Assembly: GCF_033344935.1 (NCBI RefSeq)
Contig: NZ_JAWPMM010000001.1
Coordinates: forward strand, 4,119,501 to 4,183,500
Reading direction: 5' to 3'
Length of the DNA stretch: 64,000 nucleotides
Source of the DNA: Reichenbachiella sp.
GTDB lineage: Bacteria; Bacteroidota; Bacteroidia; Cytophagales; Cyclobacteriaceae
Below the pieces are notes generated by a model. It was given only the letters and a program-made list of their open reading frames with translations, was not told where the DNA came from and ran no database searches. Both the position numbers and the translations under genes were made by a program. Every line of letters starts with the position of its first letter. Position 1 is the first letter of the stretch. This document shows, piece after piece, positions 8,471-17,301 of this stretch.

Positions 8471-8905
8471 ATGGATTTTAACGAAATAGCAACAGTATCA
8501 GGGAAAGGTGGATTATTCAGCGTAGTAGCTCCTACACGTGGAGGAATGATCCTTGAATCAATGGACGAACAGAAAAAGAAATTGGTGGTCAACGTCAATT
8601 CTAAAGTTTCTGTTTTGGGTGAAATATCTATATACACTACAGACAAAGAAGGGTCTTGTCCATTGGAGCAAGTGATGAAAAAAATTCATCAAGAGTTCAA
8701 AGGTGATACCGGTTTAGAGAGCAATGCTGATAACGACGAATTAAAAGCATTTCTAAAGCACATTCTTCCTGAATACGATGAAGATCGTGTGTATGCTTCT
8801 GATATTAAGAAATTGGTAAAGTGGTACCACTTATTGAGCGCAGGTTATCCAGAGCTTTTCGAAGAGAAAAAAGAAGAAAGCAAAGAAGAGACAGAGAAAA
8901 AATAA
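8471..8905 (+). CDS. DUF5606 domain protein
   Basis: 144 residues. The N-terminal segment with GKGGLFSVVAPTRGGMILES, then NVNSKVSVLGEISIYT, is the conserved core of DUF5606, a small family confined mostly to Bacteroidota. The middle contains the DRVYASDIKKLVKWYHLL segment, and the last 25 residues are a charged tail of Glu and Lys that varies in length between relatives. No signal peptide, so cytoplasmic. Function is unknown. It has its own -7 box and is followed 7 bp later by a second small gene, so the two likely form a transcript. Confidence 0.85.
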   Translation: MDFNEIATVSGKGGLFSVVAPTRGGMILESMDEQKKKLVVNVNSKVSVLGEISIYTTDKEGSCPLEQVMKKIHQEFKGDTGLESNADNDELKAFLKHILPEYDEDRVYASDIKKLVKWYHLLSAGYPELFEEKKEESKEETEKK

Positions 8906-8912
8906 GAACCAG

Positions 8913-9224
8913 GTGAGTACATCCATCTCATCTTGTAGTGCGCTGATCACAAAACATTTCCAGCTCCCAGAAGAGGAGCTGGCTGCTTACCAGTCCTCCC
9001 AACAAGAACTAGAAGAAGCCCTGGCCTCGATCATCAACAATTTGCTCAATCAAGACATGACAAGGTTGATGAATGCCTTCTATAAAATTGACTTGGATGA
9101 AGTGAGATTTAAAGATATCCTCACTACTGCAGCCCCGGATCAAATAGCTATCACACTAGCTCGCGAGGTGGTGAAACGCGAAATGCAAAAAATAAAAACT
9201 AGAGAAAAGTATAAGGACTTTTAA
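8913..9224 (+). CDS. small conserved-looking protein, unknown
   Basis: 103 residues, mostly alpha-helical by composition, with the clearest segment [21 protein letters not shown] at the C-terminus. It starts with GTG at 8913; the next in-frame ATG would remove half of the protein. It follows the DUF5606 gene after 7 bp and converges with fbp, overlapping its end by 4 bp. No signal peptide or known motif is visible. A small soluble partner of the upstream protein is possible, but only from gene order. Confidence 0.6.
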   Translation: MSTSISSCSALITKHFQLPEEELAAYQSSQQELEEALASIINNLLNQDMTRLMNAFYKIDLDEVRFKDILTTAAPDQIAITLAREVVKREMQKIKTREKYKDF

Positions 9225-10234
9225 CTTTTCTGAGCAACCACTTCATCTCCTTTCATGGCGTGCGCTTTTTTCACCATATCTGGTGAACCGATAAACAACG
9301 GGACTCTCTGATGCAATTCGGTAGGTTCTATTTCCATCACTCGGCGATGTCCATCTGTAGCCATACCTCCAGCTTGCTCCGCAATGAATGCCAAACAATT
9401 ACATTCATACATTAAACGAAGTTTACCATTAGGAGCCTTTTCTGTACTTGGATAAATGTATATCCCACCTTTAAGAAGGTTTCTATGAAAATCCGCGACA
9501 AGCGATCCTATGTAACGCGCACTATACTGCTCTTTTTTACAATGCTCGATGTATGCCTTCACTTCAGGCTCGAAACTATTGTAAGATCCTTCATTGATGG
9601 AATAGATCTTTCCATCCTTTGGACATTTCATATTTTGATGAGAAAGTAAAAACTCACCCAATGTAGGTTCGAAAGTAAAACCATTAACTCCATGACCAGT
9701 CGTATACACCAACATAGTAGATGACCCATATAATATATAGCCGGCAGCTACCTGATTATCCCCTTTTTGCAACACATCTTCCATTTGAACTGGAGTGCCT
9801 ATTGGAGAAACCCTTCTGTAAATCGAAAAAATGGTTCCAATTGAAACATTGACATCGATATTGGAAGAACCGTCTAATGGGTCCATAGCTACTACATACC
9901 GACTATTTGAGTTCAACCGAATCAGGTCATCCTCCTCTTCAGAGATAATAGCACAAACTTCCCCTCCATTTTTCAAAGCACGAGTAAATCGAATATCAGC
10001 AATGACATCTAATTTTTGCTGTTCTTCACCTTGCACATTAGTTGCACCGTAGGCACCCGCTATATCAAGCAGACCTGATTTATTTACTTCTCTATTGATG
10101 ATTTTTCCTGCAAGGGCTATGTCTCTGAGCAGTTGAGACAATTCTCCCGTGGCAAATGCAAATTCGCCTTGTTTGTCATTGATGAATCTATCTAAAGTAG
10201 TTCCAATAGTAGATCCGAGTGATTGCTTGTCCAT
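9221..10234 (-). CDS. fbp: class I fructose-1,6-bisphosphatase
   Basis: 337 residues, typical class I FBPase. The metal-binding motif [19 protein letters not shown], the acidic EEED segment and the C-terminal [15 protein letters not shown] loop that closes the active site are present. It removes the 1-phosphate of fructose-1,6-bisphosphate in gluconeogenesis. The ATG at 10234 follows a perfect -7 box (10255-10262, minus strand) with a leader of about 16 nt. It is divergent from the aspartate kinase gene, with 141 bp between the two start codons, each of which has its own promoter box. Confidence 0.96.
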   Translation of the reverse strand: MDKQSLGSTIGTTLDRFINDKQGEFAFATGELSQLLRDIALAGKIINREVNKSGLLDIAGAYGATNVQGEEQQKLDVIADIRFTRALKNGGEVCAIISEEEDDLIRLNSNSRYVVAMDPLDGSSNIDVNVSIGTIFSIYRRVSPIGTPVQMEDVLQKGDNQVAAGYILYGSSTMLVYTTGHGVNGFTFEPTLGEFLLSHQNMKCPKDGKIYSINEGSYNSFEPEVKAYIEHCKKEQYSARYIGSLVADFHRNLLKGGIYIYPSTEKAPNGKLRLMYECNCLAFIAEQAGGMATDGHRRVMEIEPTELHQRVPLFIGSPDMVKKAHAMKGDEVVAQKS

Positions 10235-10254
10235 TAAATGTGTTTTGGGTCCTG

Positions 10255-10262
10255 CAAAAATA
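10255..10262 (-). promoter_or_regulatory. -7 promoter box for fbp
   Basis: On the minus strand the sequence reads TATTTTTG, an exact match to TAnnTTTG, about 20 nt before the fbp ATG. It is one half of a divergent promoter pair with lysC. Confidence 0.55.
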
Positions 10263-10348
10263 GAAATAATCCGCTTAATGTAGAGTCACCCTTGAGAGAT
10301 TCTACCCTCAATAGATGGTCTTTTATTTTTTTATTCTACCTCCATCGG

Positions 10349-10356
10349 TATTTTTG
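10349..10356 (+). promoter_or_regulatory. -7 promoter box for aspartate kinase
   Basis: TATTTTTG matches TAnnTTTG exactly and lies 19 nt before the ATG at 10376. This supports the short start over the longer reading frame that opens at 10238. Confidence 0.55.
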
Positions 10357-10375
10357 CCACCCTAATTTATTTAAG

Positions 10376-11662
10376 ATGAAAGTATTCAAATTTGGTGGTG
10401 CTTCAGTAAAGGATGCACCATCTGTAAAAAACGTAGCTGAAGTAATCAAGCAATTTTGTGATGACGAATTGGTCGTTATTGTATCTGCCATGGGCAAAAC
10501 AACCAATGCACTAGAAGAATTAGTGAAATTGTTTTTTGAAAAGGGTGATTGGCAATCGCAACTACAAACAATTAAAAATTTTCATCTTGAAATCTCCAAC
10601 GGGTTATTCGAGCCGAATCATCAAGTGTTCGAAAGACTTGAATCAATCTTTGAAGGCATTGCCAAGTATTTAAGTTTTGCAGAAGGTAAACCTTATATGG
10701 AGGTTTATAGTGAAATGGTGAGTCAAGGAGAGCTCTTATCTACCAGAATCATCAGAAACTACCTCAACCAAAACATTCACAAAACAATCTGGGTTGATGC
10801 CAGAAATTATGTAAGAACAGATTACAACTACATTGATGCTCGCGTAGAATGGGATATGACTACACGCAACATCAGTGAAAAAATTCCGGTGTTCACCAAA
10901 GATGCCATTGTCATCACACAAGGTTTTATCGGTTCTAATGGTGAAGGAAAAACAACCACGTTAGGAAGAGAGGGTTCAGATTTTAGTGCGGCCATCTTTG
11001 CCACGGGATTGAACGCTGAGTCGGTGACGGTATGGAAAGACGTGCCAGGTGTAATGACAGCTGATCCAAGTAAAATGCCAGATGCTGTGATCATTCCTCA
11101 GCTGAGCTACACGGATGCTTCAGAAATGACTTATTATGGTGCGTCTATTATTCACCCAAGAACGATCAAGCCACTGGCTCAAAATGGCATCAAATTGTAT
11201 GTTAGACCTTTCAATTCTCCAAAAGAATTAGGTACAGTTATAGGAGCCGAGGGAGCCGGTAAACATCCAGCTTCATTCATTTTAAAAACCAAACAGGTAT
11301 TTATTGATTTCAAGGTTACCGATTTTACGTTTATCGATGAGCGCAAACTGAGTTTAATCTTCAATGCGCTAGATCAGCTAAACATCAAGATCAATTTGAT
11401 GCAAAACTCAGCAGTTAGCTTTTCCATTTGTATTGACAAGAAGTTCGATAAAGTGGAAAAACTAGTAGAACGCCTAAGTGACACTTTCAATATAGAGATG
11501 AGAGATAATCTAGAGATGCTGACTGTAAAAGGCTATGACCAAAAAGCGCTAGATAAAATTTACGATAGAAAAGAAGTGCTGTTAGAGCAAAAATCAAAAG
11601 ATGTATATCACTTGCTATACGTGCCAGAGAAAGAGCACAAAGAATTAAGTGAATCGGCTTAA
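10376..11662 (+). CDS. lysC: monofunctional aspartate kinase
   Basis: 428 residues from the ATG at 10376. The N-terminal KFGGASVKDA motif, the GREGSDFSAA catalytic loop and the TADP segment define the amino-acid kinase domain. The last about 150 residues carry two ACT-like regulatory domains (HPASFILKTK onward), normally the site of lysine or threonine feedback. It catalyses the first step toward Lys, Thr, Met and diaminopimelate. The start is supported by the -7 box at 10349-10356. The gene converges with the kinase-like gene at 11645 and overlaps its end by 18 bp. Confidence 0.95.
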   Translation: MKVFKFGGASVKDAPSVKNVAEVIKQFCDDELVVIVSAMGKTTNALEELVKLFFEKGDWQSQLQTIKNFHLEISNGLFEPNHQVFERLESIFEGIAKYLSFAEGKPYMEVYSEMVSQGELLSTRIIRNYLNQNIHKTIWVDARNYVRTDYNYIDARVEWDMTTRNISEKIPVFTKDAIVITQGFIGSNGEGKTTTLGREGSDFSAAIFATGLNAESVTVWKDVPGVMTADPSKMPDAVIIPQLSYTDASEMTYYGASIIHPRTIKPLAQNGIKLYVRPFNSPKELGTVIGAEGAGKHPASFILKTKQVFIDFKVTDFTFIDERKLSLIFNALDQLNIKINLMQNSAVSFSICIDKKFDKVEKLVERLSDTFNIEMRDNLEMLTVKGYDQKALDKIYDRKEVLLEQKSKDVYHLLYVPEKEHKELSESA

Positions 11663-12502
11663 AGTTCGATTGATTCCTGACAAGTAAGAAGCTCCGAAAA
11701 GGTTGACATGAACCAAGAGCGGATATAGATTAAAAATATCAACTCTTTCTTCAATTCCATCTTGAACAGGAAAAGCCTCATTATATGAATGATAGAATAT
11801 TGGGTCAAATCCGCCAAACATTCTGGTGAATGCCAGTTCGGCCTCGCGATGACCATAATATACTGCAGGATCGAAAATAACTGGTTGACCTTCGCTGCCT
11901 ACCAAAAAATTTCCAGACCACAAATCACCGTGGAGCAAAGCGGGTTTTTCAACAGGAATCAGATTCGGTAATTCTGCAAATAGTCGTTCAAATTTTGAGT
12001 TTGTACTTGTATCAATCAAACCATTGTCACTAGCCCTTTCAATTAACGGCTCAAGTCTTTCCCTAATAAAAAATTCACTCCAACTGTTATGCGGATTATT
12101 GGACTGAGGCAAACTGCCAATGAAATTATGGTGGTTCAAACCAAAGGTGGAAGCGGAATGCTTATGCAATTGTGCCAGGGAAGATCCAAATTCTTCCCAA
12201 AAAGAAGCCTTTGGAGCAGCTGACGATATATATTCCAAACATAGGTAATCTATTTCTCCTAAGGTTCCAAAGCCAATGACTTTAGGTATGCTCACTGAAT
12301 TAGTTTGGTCAAGCAGCCCCAATCCAATGGCTTCCGTTTCAAACATTTGACTACTGCGCTTATTCCACTTCAAAAAATATTTATTCTCTTCAAACTGAAA
12401 AACGCCGGCATGATGAATACACCCTCCGCCAATAGATTGAATGGTATCAATTGATACCTCTTTATTGAATAACTGGAGAACAACTTCTTTTAGAAGTTTC
12501 AC
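11645..12502 (-). CDS. fructosamine/ketosamine-3-kinase family protein
   Basis: 285 residues. The fold is the aminoglycoside-phosphotransferase-like kinase seen in fructosamine kinases: catalytic loop LLHGDLWSGNF, DFG-equivalent IFDPAVYYGHREAE and an N-terminal Lys-bearing strand KYFLKWNK. The family phosphorylates glycated amines, leading to repair of sugar-damaged proteins. The start is a GTG at 12502 embedded in the TGA of the upstream phosphatase gene, so the two are translationally coupled. The ATG alternatives are inside the kinase domain. The pairing of a LMW phosphatase with this kinase is common in Bacteroidota. Confidence 0.9.
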   Translation of the reverse strand: MKLLKEVVLQLFNKEVSIDTIQSIGGGCIHHAGVFQFEENKYFLKWNKRSSQMFETEAIGLGLLDQTNSVSIPKVIGFGTLGEIDYLCLEYISSAAPKASFWEEFGSSLAQLHKHSASTFGLNHHNFIGSLPQSNNPHNSWSEFFIRERLEPLIERASDNGLIDTSTNSKFERLFAELPNLIPVEKPALLHGDLWSGNFLVGSEGQPVIFDPAVYYGHREAELAFTRMFGGFDPIFYHSYNEAFPVQDGIEERVDIFNLYPLLVHVNLFGASYLSGINRTLSRFT

Positions 12503-12954
12503 TTTTTAGATTGTATATGATCAATTAATCCATCCACCGACCGTGAGACCATCTGAAAAACTTTTTCAAATCCATCTATTCCTCCATAGTAAGGATCTGG
12601 CACATTCAGATTGCCATTCGAATCTGGGTCGAATTCTCTCAACAAATACAAATGCTCAGTACTTCCATTAGCCAAAGCTTTCATGTCATCATAGTTTTGT
12701 TCATCCATGGCTATTACATAATCGAACCGATCAAAATCTTCCGCTACAAATTTTCGAGCCTTATGACTAATAGGCACACCGTGTTTTCGAGCCACTTCTA
12801 TACTTCTGTGATCAGGATTTTCTCCTACATGATAAGCGGCCGTACCTGCAGAATCCGCATCCATATCTAAAGCAGAGGCCTTGTAATTGAAAACCGCCTC
12901 ACCGAGCGGTGATCTGCAAATGTTCCCCAAACAAACAAATAGAACTTTCTTCAT
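12499..12954 (-). CDS. low-molecular-weight protein tyrosine phosphatase
   Basis: 151 residues, the standard LMW-PTP size. The catalytic P-loop VCLGNICRSP lies at residues about 7-16, with nucleophile Cys and Arg in CxxxxxR. The general acid is Asp in DPYYGG near residue 120. It acts in the cytoplasm on phosphotyrosine or low-molecular phosphoesters. The ATG at 12954 gives the family start MKKVLFVCLGN. It overlaps the GTG of the downstream kinase, giving an operon of two genes. Confidence 0.95.
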   Translation of the reverse strand: MKKVLFVCLGNICRSPLGEAVFNYKASALDMDADSAGTAAYHVGENPDHRSIEVARKHGVPISHKARKFVAEDFDRFDYVIAMDEQNYDDMKALANGSTEHLYLLREFDPDSNGNLNVPDPYYGGIDGFEKVFQMVSRSVDGLIDHIQSKK

Positions 12955-13094
12955 ATTTTAATTTCTATCATAAAAATAGATAAAGCTTCCTCTTAACTCT
13001 CATTTATCTATTAATTCCGCAAATTCATCGAAATGAAATTAGGCCGCTATTATAATTGTATAATTTTACTGTAGAGAAATCTAAACTACCAAGC

Positions 13095-13265
13095 ATGTCG
13101 AGAAAAGCAAAATCAGAACTAACCTTTATACTCAAGCTATCGCTCTTGTTTCTCATTTTAGTTGCGAGTAAGGTGAATAGATCATCTGATATCCTCACAG
13201 CAACTAAAGAAGCACTTTCCCCACAAGACAGCATCTCAGTCATAACAGCATCTATTCGCGACTGA
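13095..13265 (+). CDS. small single-membrane-helix protein, unknown
   Basis: 56 residues. The segment ELTFILKLSLLFLILVASKV (residues about 8-27) is a good single transmembrane helix or uncleaved signal; the tail is polar and Ser/Thr rich. A near-match -7 box (TAATTTTA at 13061-13068) lies 27 nt before the ATG at 13095. The longer frame that opens with TTG at 13056 lacks support. A minus-strand frame here overlaps but is less convincing. Function unknown, and coding status is uncertain. Confidence 0.4.
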   Translation: MSRKAKSELTFILKLSLLFLILVASKVNRSSDILTATKEALSPQDSISVITASIRD

Positions 13266-13310
13266 CACCCTCTTTATAAGCATTTTAAAAAATAATTTAA
13301 AAAAAATATC

Positions 13311-13433
13311 AACAGGTGGTTACTTTGTTTATGTATCTAGTATAAAGAGGTACATAACACAAATTTTATTCATACACCTGTTTAACATTTTTATCAAAAA
13401 TGAAAAGCCCCGAGATCACAATCGGGGCTTTTC
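13311..13433 (+). ncRNA. candidate structured small RNA with terminator
   Basis: The gap 13266-13549 contains no gene but has nested inverted repeats: AACAGGTG (13311-13318) with CACCTGTT (13375-13382), and inside it TTATGTA (13329-13335) with TACATAA (13351-13357). They are followed by a strong GC-rich terminator hairpin. Outer helix, inner helix and terminator in that order are what a small regulatory RNA would show. No clear promoter box precedes it (a 7 of 8 match TTACTTTG lies inside, at 13320-13327). A pair of overlapping operator sites is the alternative. Confidence 0.3.
13402..13433. terminator. bidirectional intrinsic terminator
   Basis: GAAAAGCCCCGA pairs with TCGGGGCTTTTC, with a short loop, and T-rich tracts follow on both strands. 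It can end transcripts from the plus side (small gene or RNA candidate) and from the DUF6588-like gene on the minus strand. Confidence 0.8.
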
Positions 13434-13549
13434 GTTTTTATACAGTTCATCGTTAGGGTTAGTCACTAAAAAAACCTGCGAATAGAATCCACAGGCTTAA
13501 ATATTTTTCAAGGCTTGTCCTGTCAATAAACGACATTCAAATTCCTCTT

Positions 13550-14659
13550 CTATCTAAATGTAAATCCAAGACCAGCAGAAAGCATATTATACTTCTGGAA
13601 AGTATAGTCTGCATGAAGGGTAATGAATGCCAATTTTAAACGCATACCTGCAGTACCTCTAAAAGTACTTCCTCCATCATAGGTAAAATCCACTGGGTCT
13701 TCAACTGTATAAGGCTCTCCTGTGATGACGTCTGTCAAATCATAATTGACAATTTCACCATCTACTTTAATACCACTTGATACAATGTTGTACCCAATAC
13801 CACCATATAAGGTTAAGATAGAAAGCTTCTTGGATACTAATGCTTGAATAGTTGTATTATTAGCAGTCAAGGAGGCTGTGCCTTCTGCAGAAAAGACTCC
13901 CGGCTCATTTTCATCAAAATCTATAGTAGTCTTAAATCGTGAGTATCCAACAAGCAAAGCCATATCCAAAGGCAAATGTTTGATACCCGGAATCCATTGC
14001 TTGAAATCATGCATCAAGGCTATTCCAAAAATATCAACACCATATTTGTTATTAGTATTGTCATCTAATTCCATATCCTTGGCTCTGCCATATCGAATCT
14101 TCAAATCAGTGTTTTTTATGAGGCCAATCCCTAATTGCAATGTAGGTGCTGGCACTCCAGCTAGTGGCAGATCTGATACGTCTATTCCATCCGGAGCCTG
14201 AAAAGTTTCACCTGATGTGTACTCGTATGTGCTTCCATCAGGAGCCGTATACTGGCCGTATAGTTCTAACCGCTCATTAGTATCACCCCCCACTAACGTA
14301 GGTAAATCAGCAGTCTGGGAGGAAGTTAGATCTCCAGCCAATCGAAGGTTACCATAATCGTTTGGGTTAAACAAGAATAACCGCTCACTACTAGGAATGT
14401 TGGCGACATTGACCGTGAATGTAAGATCAAAACCTAGTGGTTTGTGAGTTTTAGCCGTGTTGTACCAGCCTCCTGCCATACCATTGGCGAACGAAAACAT
14501 AGCCGGCTCAATATAACTATCCATGTATTGTGTAACATCCTCTTCAGAAGCTCTAAAAATATTAACAAAATCCTGCGCCACGGATTTAGTTATAGGTGAA
14601 AGGAAAAAGAATGCCCCCAGTATGATGATTGGTTTAGTAAAGTTCAATTTCATGATCAT
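13550..14659 (-). CDS. DUF6588-like outer-membrane beta-barrel protein
   Basis: 369 residues with a signal peptide (about residues 1-28, ending SVAQ). The EDVTQYMDSYIEPAMFSFANGMAGGWYNTAKTHKPLGFD region and repeated amphipathic beta strands to the last aromatic residue (GLGFTFR) fit the DUF6588 barrel family of Bacteroidota, recognised by style. The terminal Phe-x-Arg is suited to outer-membrane insertion. Two Met codons (14659 and 14653) are possible starts. It stands alone with the terminator at 13402-13433 downstream. Substrate and role unknown. Confidence 0.75.
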   Translation of the reverse strand: MIMKLNFTKPIIILGAFFFLSPITKSVAQDFVNIFRASEEDVTQYMDSYIEPAMFSFANGMAGGWYNTAKTHKPLGFDLTFTVNVANIPSSERLFLFNPNDYGNLRLAGDLTSSQTADLPTLVGGDTNERLELYGQYTAPDGSTYEYTSGETFQAPDGIDVSDLPLAGVPAPTLQLGIGLIKNTDLKIRYGRAKDMELDDNTNNKYGVDIFGIALMHDFKQWIPGIKHLPLDMALLVGYSRFKTTIDFDENEPGVFSAEGTASLTANNTTIQALVSKKLSILTLYGGIGYNIVSSGIKVDGEIVNYDLTDVITGEPYTVEDPVDFTYDGGSTFRGTAGMRLKLAFITLHADYTFQKYNMLSAGLGFTFR

Positions 14660-14820
14660 TATTTTTTATTTCGTAGTTTAAAAATAAGGTTAATTACAAC
14701 AATTACACAAAGAAAGCCCTTTTCTTAGTTCAATGAACTGATTTTATCTAGTAAAAAAAGAATTCTATCGACCGATAAATAAAATTGATTTAATCCTTCT
14801 TCCAACCATAAGTCAAGTAC

Positions 14821-14828
14821 TAATTTTG
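14821..14828 (+). promoter_or_regulatory. -7 promoter box for peroxiredoxin
   Basis: TAATTTTG matches TAnnTTTG and lies 36 nt before the ATG at 14865. It argues against the longer frame that would begin at 14826, inside the box. Confidence 0.5.
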
Positions 14829-14864
14829 AGGTGTAAAAATTACATCACAAACATTTATACAAAT

Positions 14865-15494
14865 ATGTCTTTAGTAGGAAAAAAAGCACCCTTATTCACT
14901 GCACCAGCAGTAGTAAACGGCGATGAAATAGTTGAATCATTCTCATTAGATCAATACTTAGGTGAAAAAGAAGTTGTATTCTTTTTCTACCCAAAAGATT
15001 TCACTTTCGTATGCCCAACTGAAATCTTGGCTTTTCAGGAAAAATTGGCTGAATTCGAAAAAAGAGGAGTTGCTGTAGTAGGAGCATCAACAGACACAGA
15101 GGAAACTCACCTCGCTTGGTTGATGACCGACAAAAACAAAGGTGGAATCGAAGGAGTAACTTATCCATTAGTTGCTGACACTAGCAAAACGATTGCTAAC
15201 AACTATGGCGTACTAGCTGGAGATTGGGATTATGACGAAGAAGGACAATTGTCATTCAAAGGTTTGCCAATCGCATTCAGAGGCACATTCTTGATTGACA
15301 AAGAAGGTACTGTAAGACACGAAACGATCAACGACCTTCCATTAGGAAGAAATATCGACGAAATGATCAGATTGGTGGATGCACTTCAGTATGTAGAGAA
15401 GCACGGAGAAGTTTGTCCTGCAAACTGGGAAGAAGGAAAAGACGCTATGCAAGCCACTAGAGAAGGTGTAGCTGACTATCTTTCTAAGCACTAA
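14865..15494 (+). CDS. typical 2-Cys peroxiredoxin (AhpC/Prx1 type)
   Basis: 209 residues from the ATG at 14865. The peroxidatic Cys is Cys50 in FTFVCPTE, and the resolving Cys sits in GEVCPANW near residue 170. The Thr and Arg of the active site are in place. It reduces hydrogen peroxide and organic peroxides in the cytoplasm. The N-terminal MSLVGKKAPLF is the usual family start. The codons are strongly biased to those seen in secDF here, as expected for an abundant protein. A strong terminator follows at 15517-15547. Confidence 0.95.
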   Translation: MSLVGKKAPLFTAPAVVNGDEIVESFSLDQYLGEKEVVFFFYPKDFTFVCPTEILAFQEKLAEFEKRGVAVVGASTDTEETHLAWLMTDKNKGGIEGVTYPLVADTSKTIANNYGVLAGDWDYDEEGQLSFKGLPIAFRGTFLIDKEGTVRHETINDLPLGRNIDEMIRLVDALQYVEKHGEVCPANWEEGKDAMQATREGVADYLSKH

Positions 15495-15516
15495 GAAATA
15501 ATCATTATATAGTGAT

Positions 15517-15547
15517 TAAAAGTCCTCCTTCATGGAGGACTTTTTTA
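15517..15547 (+). terminator. intrinsic terminator after peroxiredoxin
   Basis: AAAAGTCCTCC and GGAGGACTTTT form an 11-bp stem with a short loop, followed by a T-tract. It lies 23 nt after the peroxiredoxin stop and separates it from rsgA. Confidence 0.85.
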
Positions 15548-15571
15548 TTTTAGCCACTCCAAAGTTTATTC

Positions 15572-16495
15572 ATGCAGGGAACAGTAACTAAATCAATGGG
15601 GTTGTGGTATTTGGTAGAAGGTACCGATGACGCAAACTACCAGTGCAGACTCAAGGGCAAATTCAAATTGGAAAACAAAAAAATTTCCAACCCTGTTGCT
15701 GTTGGCGATAAAGTAGAATTGATTGAAGATGAGGGCAATGCAGAGGCCTGGATTATTTCAAAAATTCTCCCAAGAGAAAATTACATTATTCGTACTTCCC
15801 CCAAGAAAAAAGGTCATGGACATATTATTGCCAGCAATATCGACCTCGCAGTAATCGTTGCTACGGTTTCTACTCCAAAAACTTCATTGGGTTTTATAGA
15901 TCGATTTTTGGTGACCGCTGAAGCATTTCGTATCCCCGCCATGATCTTGTGCAACAAAATAGATTTGCTGAGTGAAGAGGAACTTACAGGGTTAAAGGAG
16001 AAAATGAAAGAATACGAAGTGCTAGGTTACAAAACCGGATTTATCTCTGCACTCAACCCTGATGACATCAAGGCATTCAAGGCAACATTATCAAATCAAA
16101 CCACTCTCATCTCTGGGCATTCCGGAGTAGGAAAGTCTACGATCGTCAATCAATTGATACCAGAAGCTGATCAAAAAACTTCTGAGATTTCAGAGTTCTC
16201 CGAAAAGGGCATCCATACCACCACTTTTGCCGAAAGGTTCAAAGTAGCAGCCAATTCTTACATTATTGACACCCCTGGCATCAAAGAGCTCGGTCTGGCT
16301 GAAATTGAAAAAGATGAGTTGAGTCACTATTTTCCCGAACTGCGAGAATTACTCGGGCAATGCAAATTCAACAACTGCACGCACACCCATGAACCTGGAT
16401 GCGCCATAGCTGCAGCTTATGAGCGAGGAGAAATATCCCAAAGTAGATACGACAGCTATTTAAGCATGTTATTGGGCGATGATAACAGAAGGTGA
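15572..16495 (+). CDS. rsgA: ribosome small-subunit-dependent GTPase RsgA
   Basis: 307 residues with an N-terminal OB fold and a circularly permuted GTPase domain: G4 CNKIDL first, then G1 GHSGVGKST, then G3 DTPGIKELG. A C-terminal zinc finger has CKFNNCTHTHEPGC. RsgA hydrolyses GTP during 30S maturation and dissociates from the mature subunit. The stop TGA overlaps the ATG of the following dioxygenase-like gene in the tetranucleotide TGATG context, implying coupled translation. Confidence 0.96.
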   Translation: MQGTVTKSMGLWYLVEGTDDANYQCRLKGKFKLENKKISNPVAVGDKVELIEDEGNAEAWIISKILPRENYIIRTSPKKKGHGHIIASNIDLAVIVATVSTPKTSLGFIDRFLVTAEAFRIPAMILCNKIDLLSEEELTGLKEKMKEYEVLGYKTGFISALNPDDIKAFKATLSNQTTLISGHSGVGKSTIVNQLIPEADQKTSEISEFSEKGIHTTTFAERFKVAANSYIIDTPGIKELGLAEIEKDELSHYFPELRELLGQCKFNNCTHTHEPGCAIAAAYERGEISQSRYDSYLSMLLGDDNRR

Positions 16496-17301
16496 TGAAA
16501 ATAAAAGTTGGAGTTGATAGGCTTGAGTATTCGGTAGAAGGAAGACAATTTGTAGACTCCTGTTATCGATTAATAGACAAAGATGATGACCTTTCCAACC
16601 AAGCCGATTGGCACGAGCCAGGTTATATAGTTAAAGATTTGTTTGATGAAACCGCTTCCAGTGAATTTCTATCACATATCGAGTCTCTACTTAGGAAAAA
16701 AATAACAGTGGGTGGCGTATCTATCGGACAAAAATCCATTGATCAGTATCACACGCTAATAAAGGATTATCAAGATCACCTCAATGTAGTAGAAAAAACA
16801 AAACTCATCGAATCTGTTGAACTGGGTAAATATTTTGAAATACTTGAAAAGCAGGTTTCAGAAATCTGCCATATACCTGTTGTCAGTAAAAAACCAATGA
16901 ATGGAGAGCGAGTTTTTCATTTTAGAGTAATTCGCCCAAATCAAGCTGATTTCAATCCACTTCACAAAGATGCCTGGCAGGAAGAAAATTGTGGTTGTAT
17001 CAACTTATATATTCCTATTTGCGGAAGCAATGAAAAATCTTCGCTGATACTGGCAAAAGGATCACATTTGCATACAGAAGACACTTTCACACGAACCACA
17101 GAAGGTGCTCGAATGAATAACGTGCAATTCAATGTACCCGGACTAATTTCTTCGAAGCTACCTTTAGAATTTGTAAGACCTAATCCCAATCCCAATCAGA
17201 TATTAGTTTTTTCTCCCTACCTCATTCATGGTGGATCAATCAATCTAAATACTGATCAAACCAGAATTTCACTAGAAATGAGGTTTTGGCGAAAAAACTA
17301 A
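16495..17301 (+). CDS. putative 2-oxoglutarate/Fe(II)-dependent dioxygenase
   Basis: 268 residues. The double-stranded beta-helix signature is visible late in the protein: His157-x-Asp159 (in LHKDAW), His245 (LIHGG) and Arg257 in QTRISL, the order used to bind Fe(II) and 2-oxoglutarate in phytanoyl-CoA-hydroxylase-like enzymes. The N-terminal half (about 130 residues) is unlike anything I recognise. No signal peptide. The ATG at 16495 shares the TGA of rsgA. The next gene on the other strand is a GT2 glycosyltransferase with a 4-bp overlap. The substrate is unknown, with small metabolites or a modified surface sugar as possibilities. Confidence 0.72.
   Translation: MKIKVGVDRLEYSVEGRQFVDSCYRLIDKDDDLSNQADWHEPGYIVKDLFDETASSEFLSHIESLLRKKITVGGVSIGQKSIDQYHTLIKDYQDHLNVVEKTKLIESVELGKYFEILEKQVSEICHIPVVSKKPMNGERVFHFRVIRPNQADFNPLHKDAWQEENCGCINLYIPICGSNEKSSLILAKGSHLHTEDTFTRTTEGARMNNVQFNVPGLISSKLPLEFVRPNPNPNQILVFSPYLIHGGSINLNTDQTRISLEMRFWRKN

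Noticed and set aside
10238-10375. Long 5' extension of the aspartate kinase frame
   Set aside because: It has no family resemblance; a perfect -7 box lies just before the ATG at 10376.
13025-13243. Minus-strand reading frame opposite the small membrane protein
   Set aside because: It has no signal, no promoter and poor codon use; the plus frame has a near-consensus -7 box and a membrane helix.
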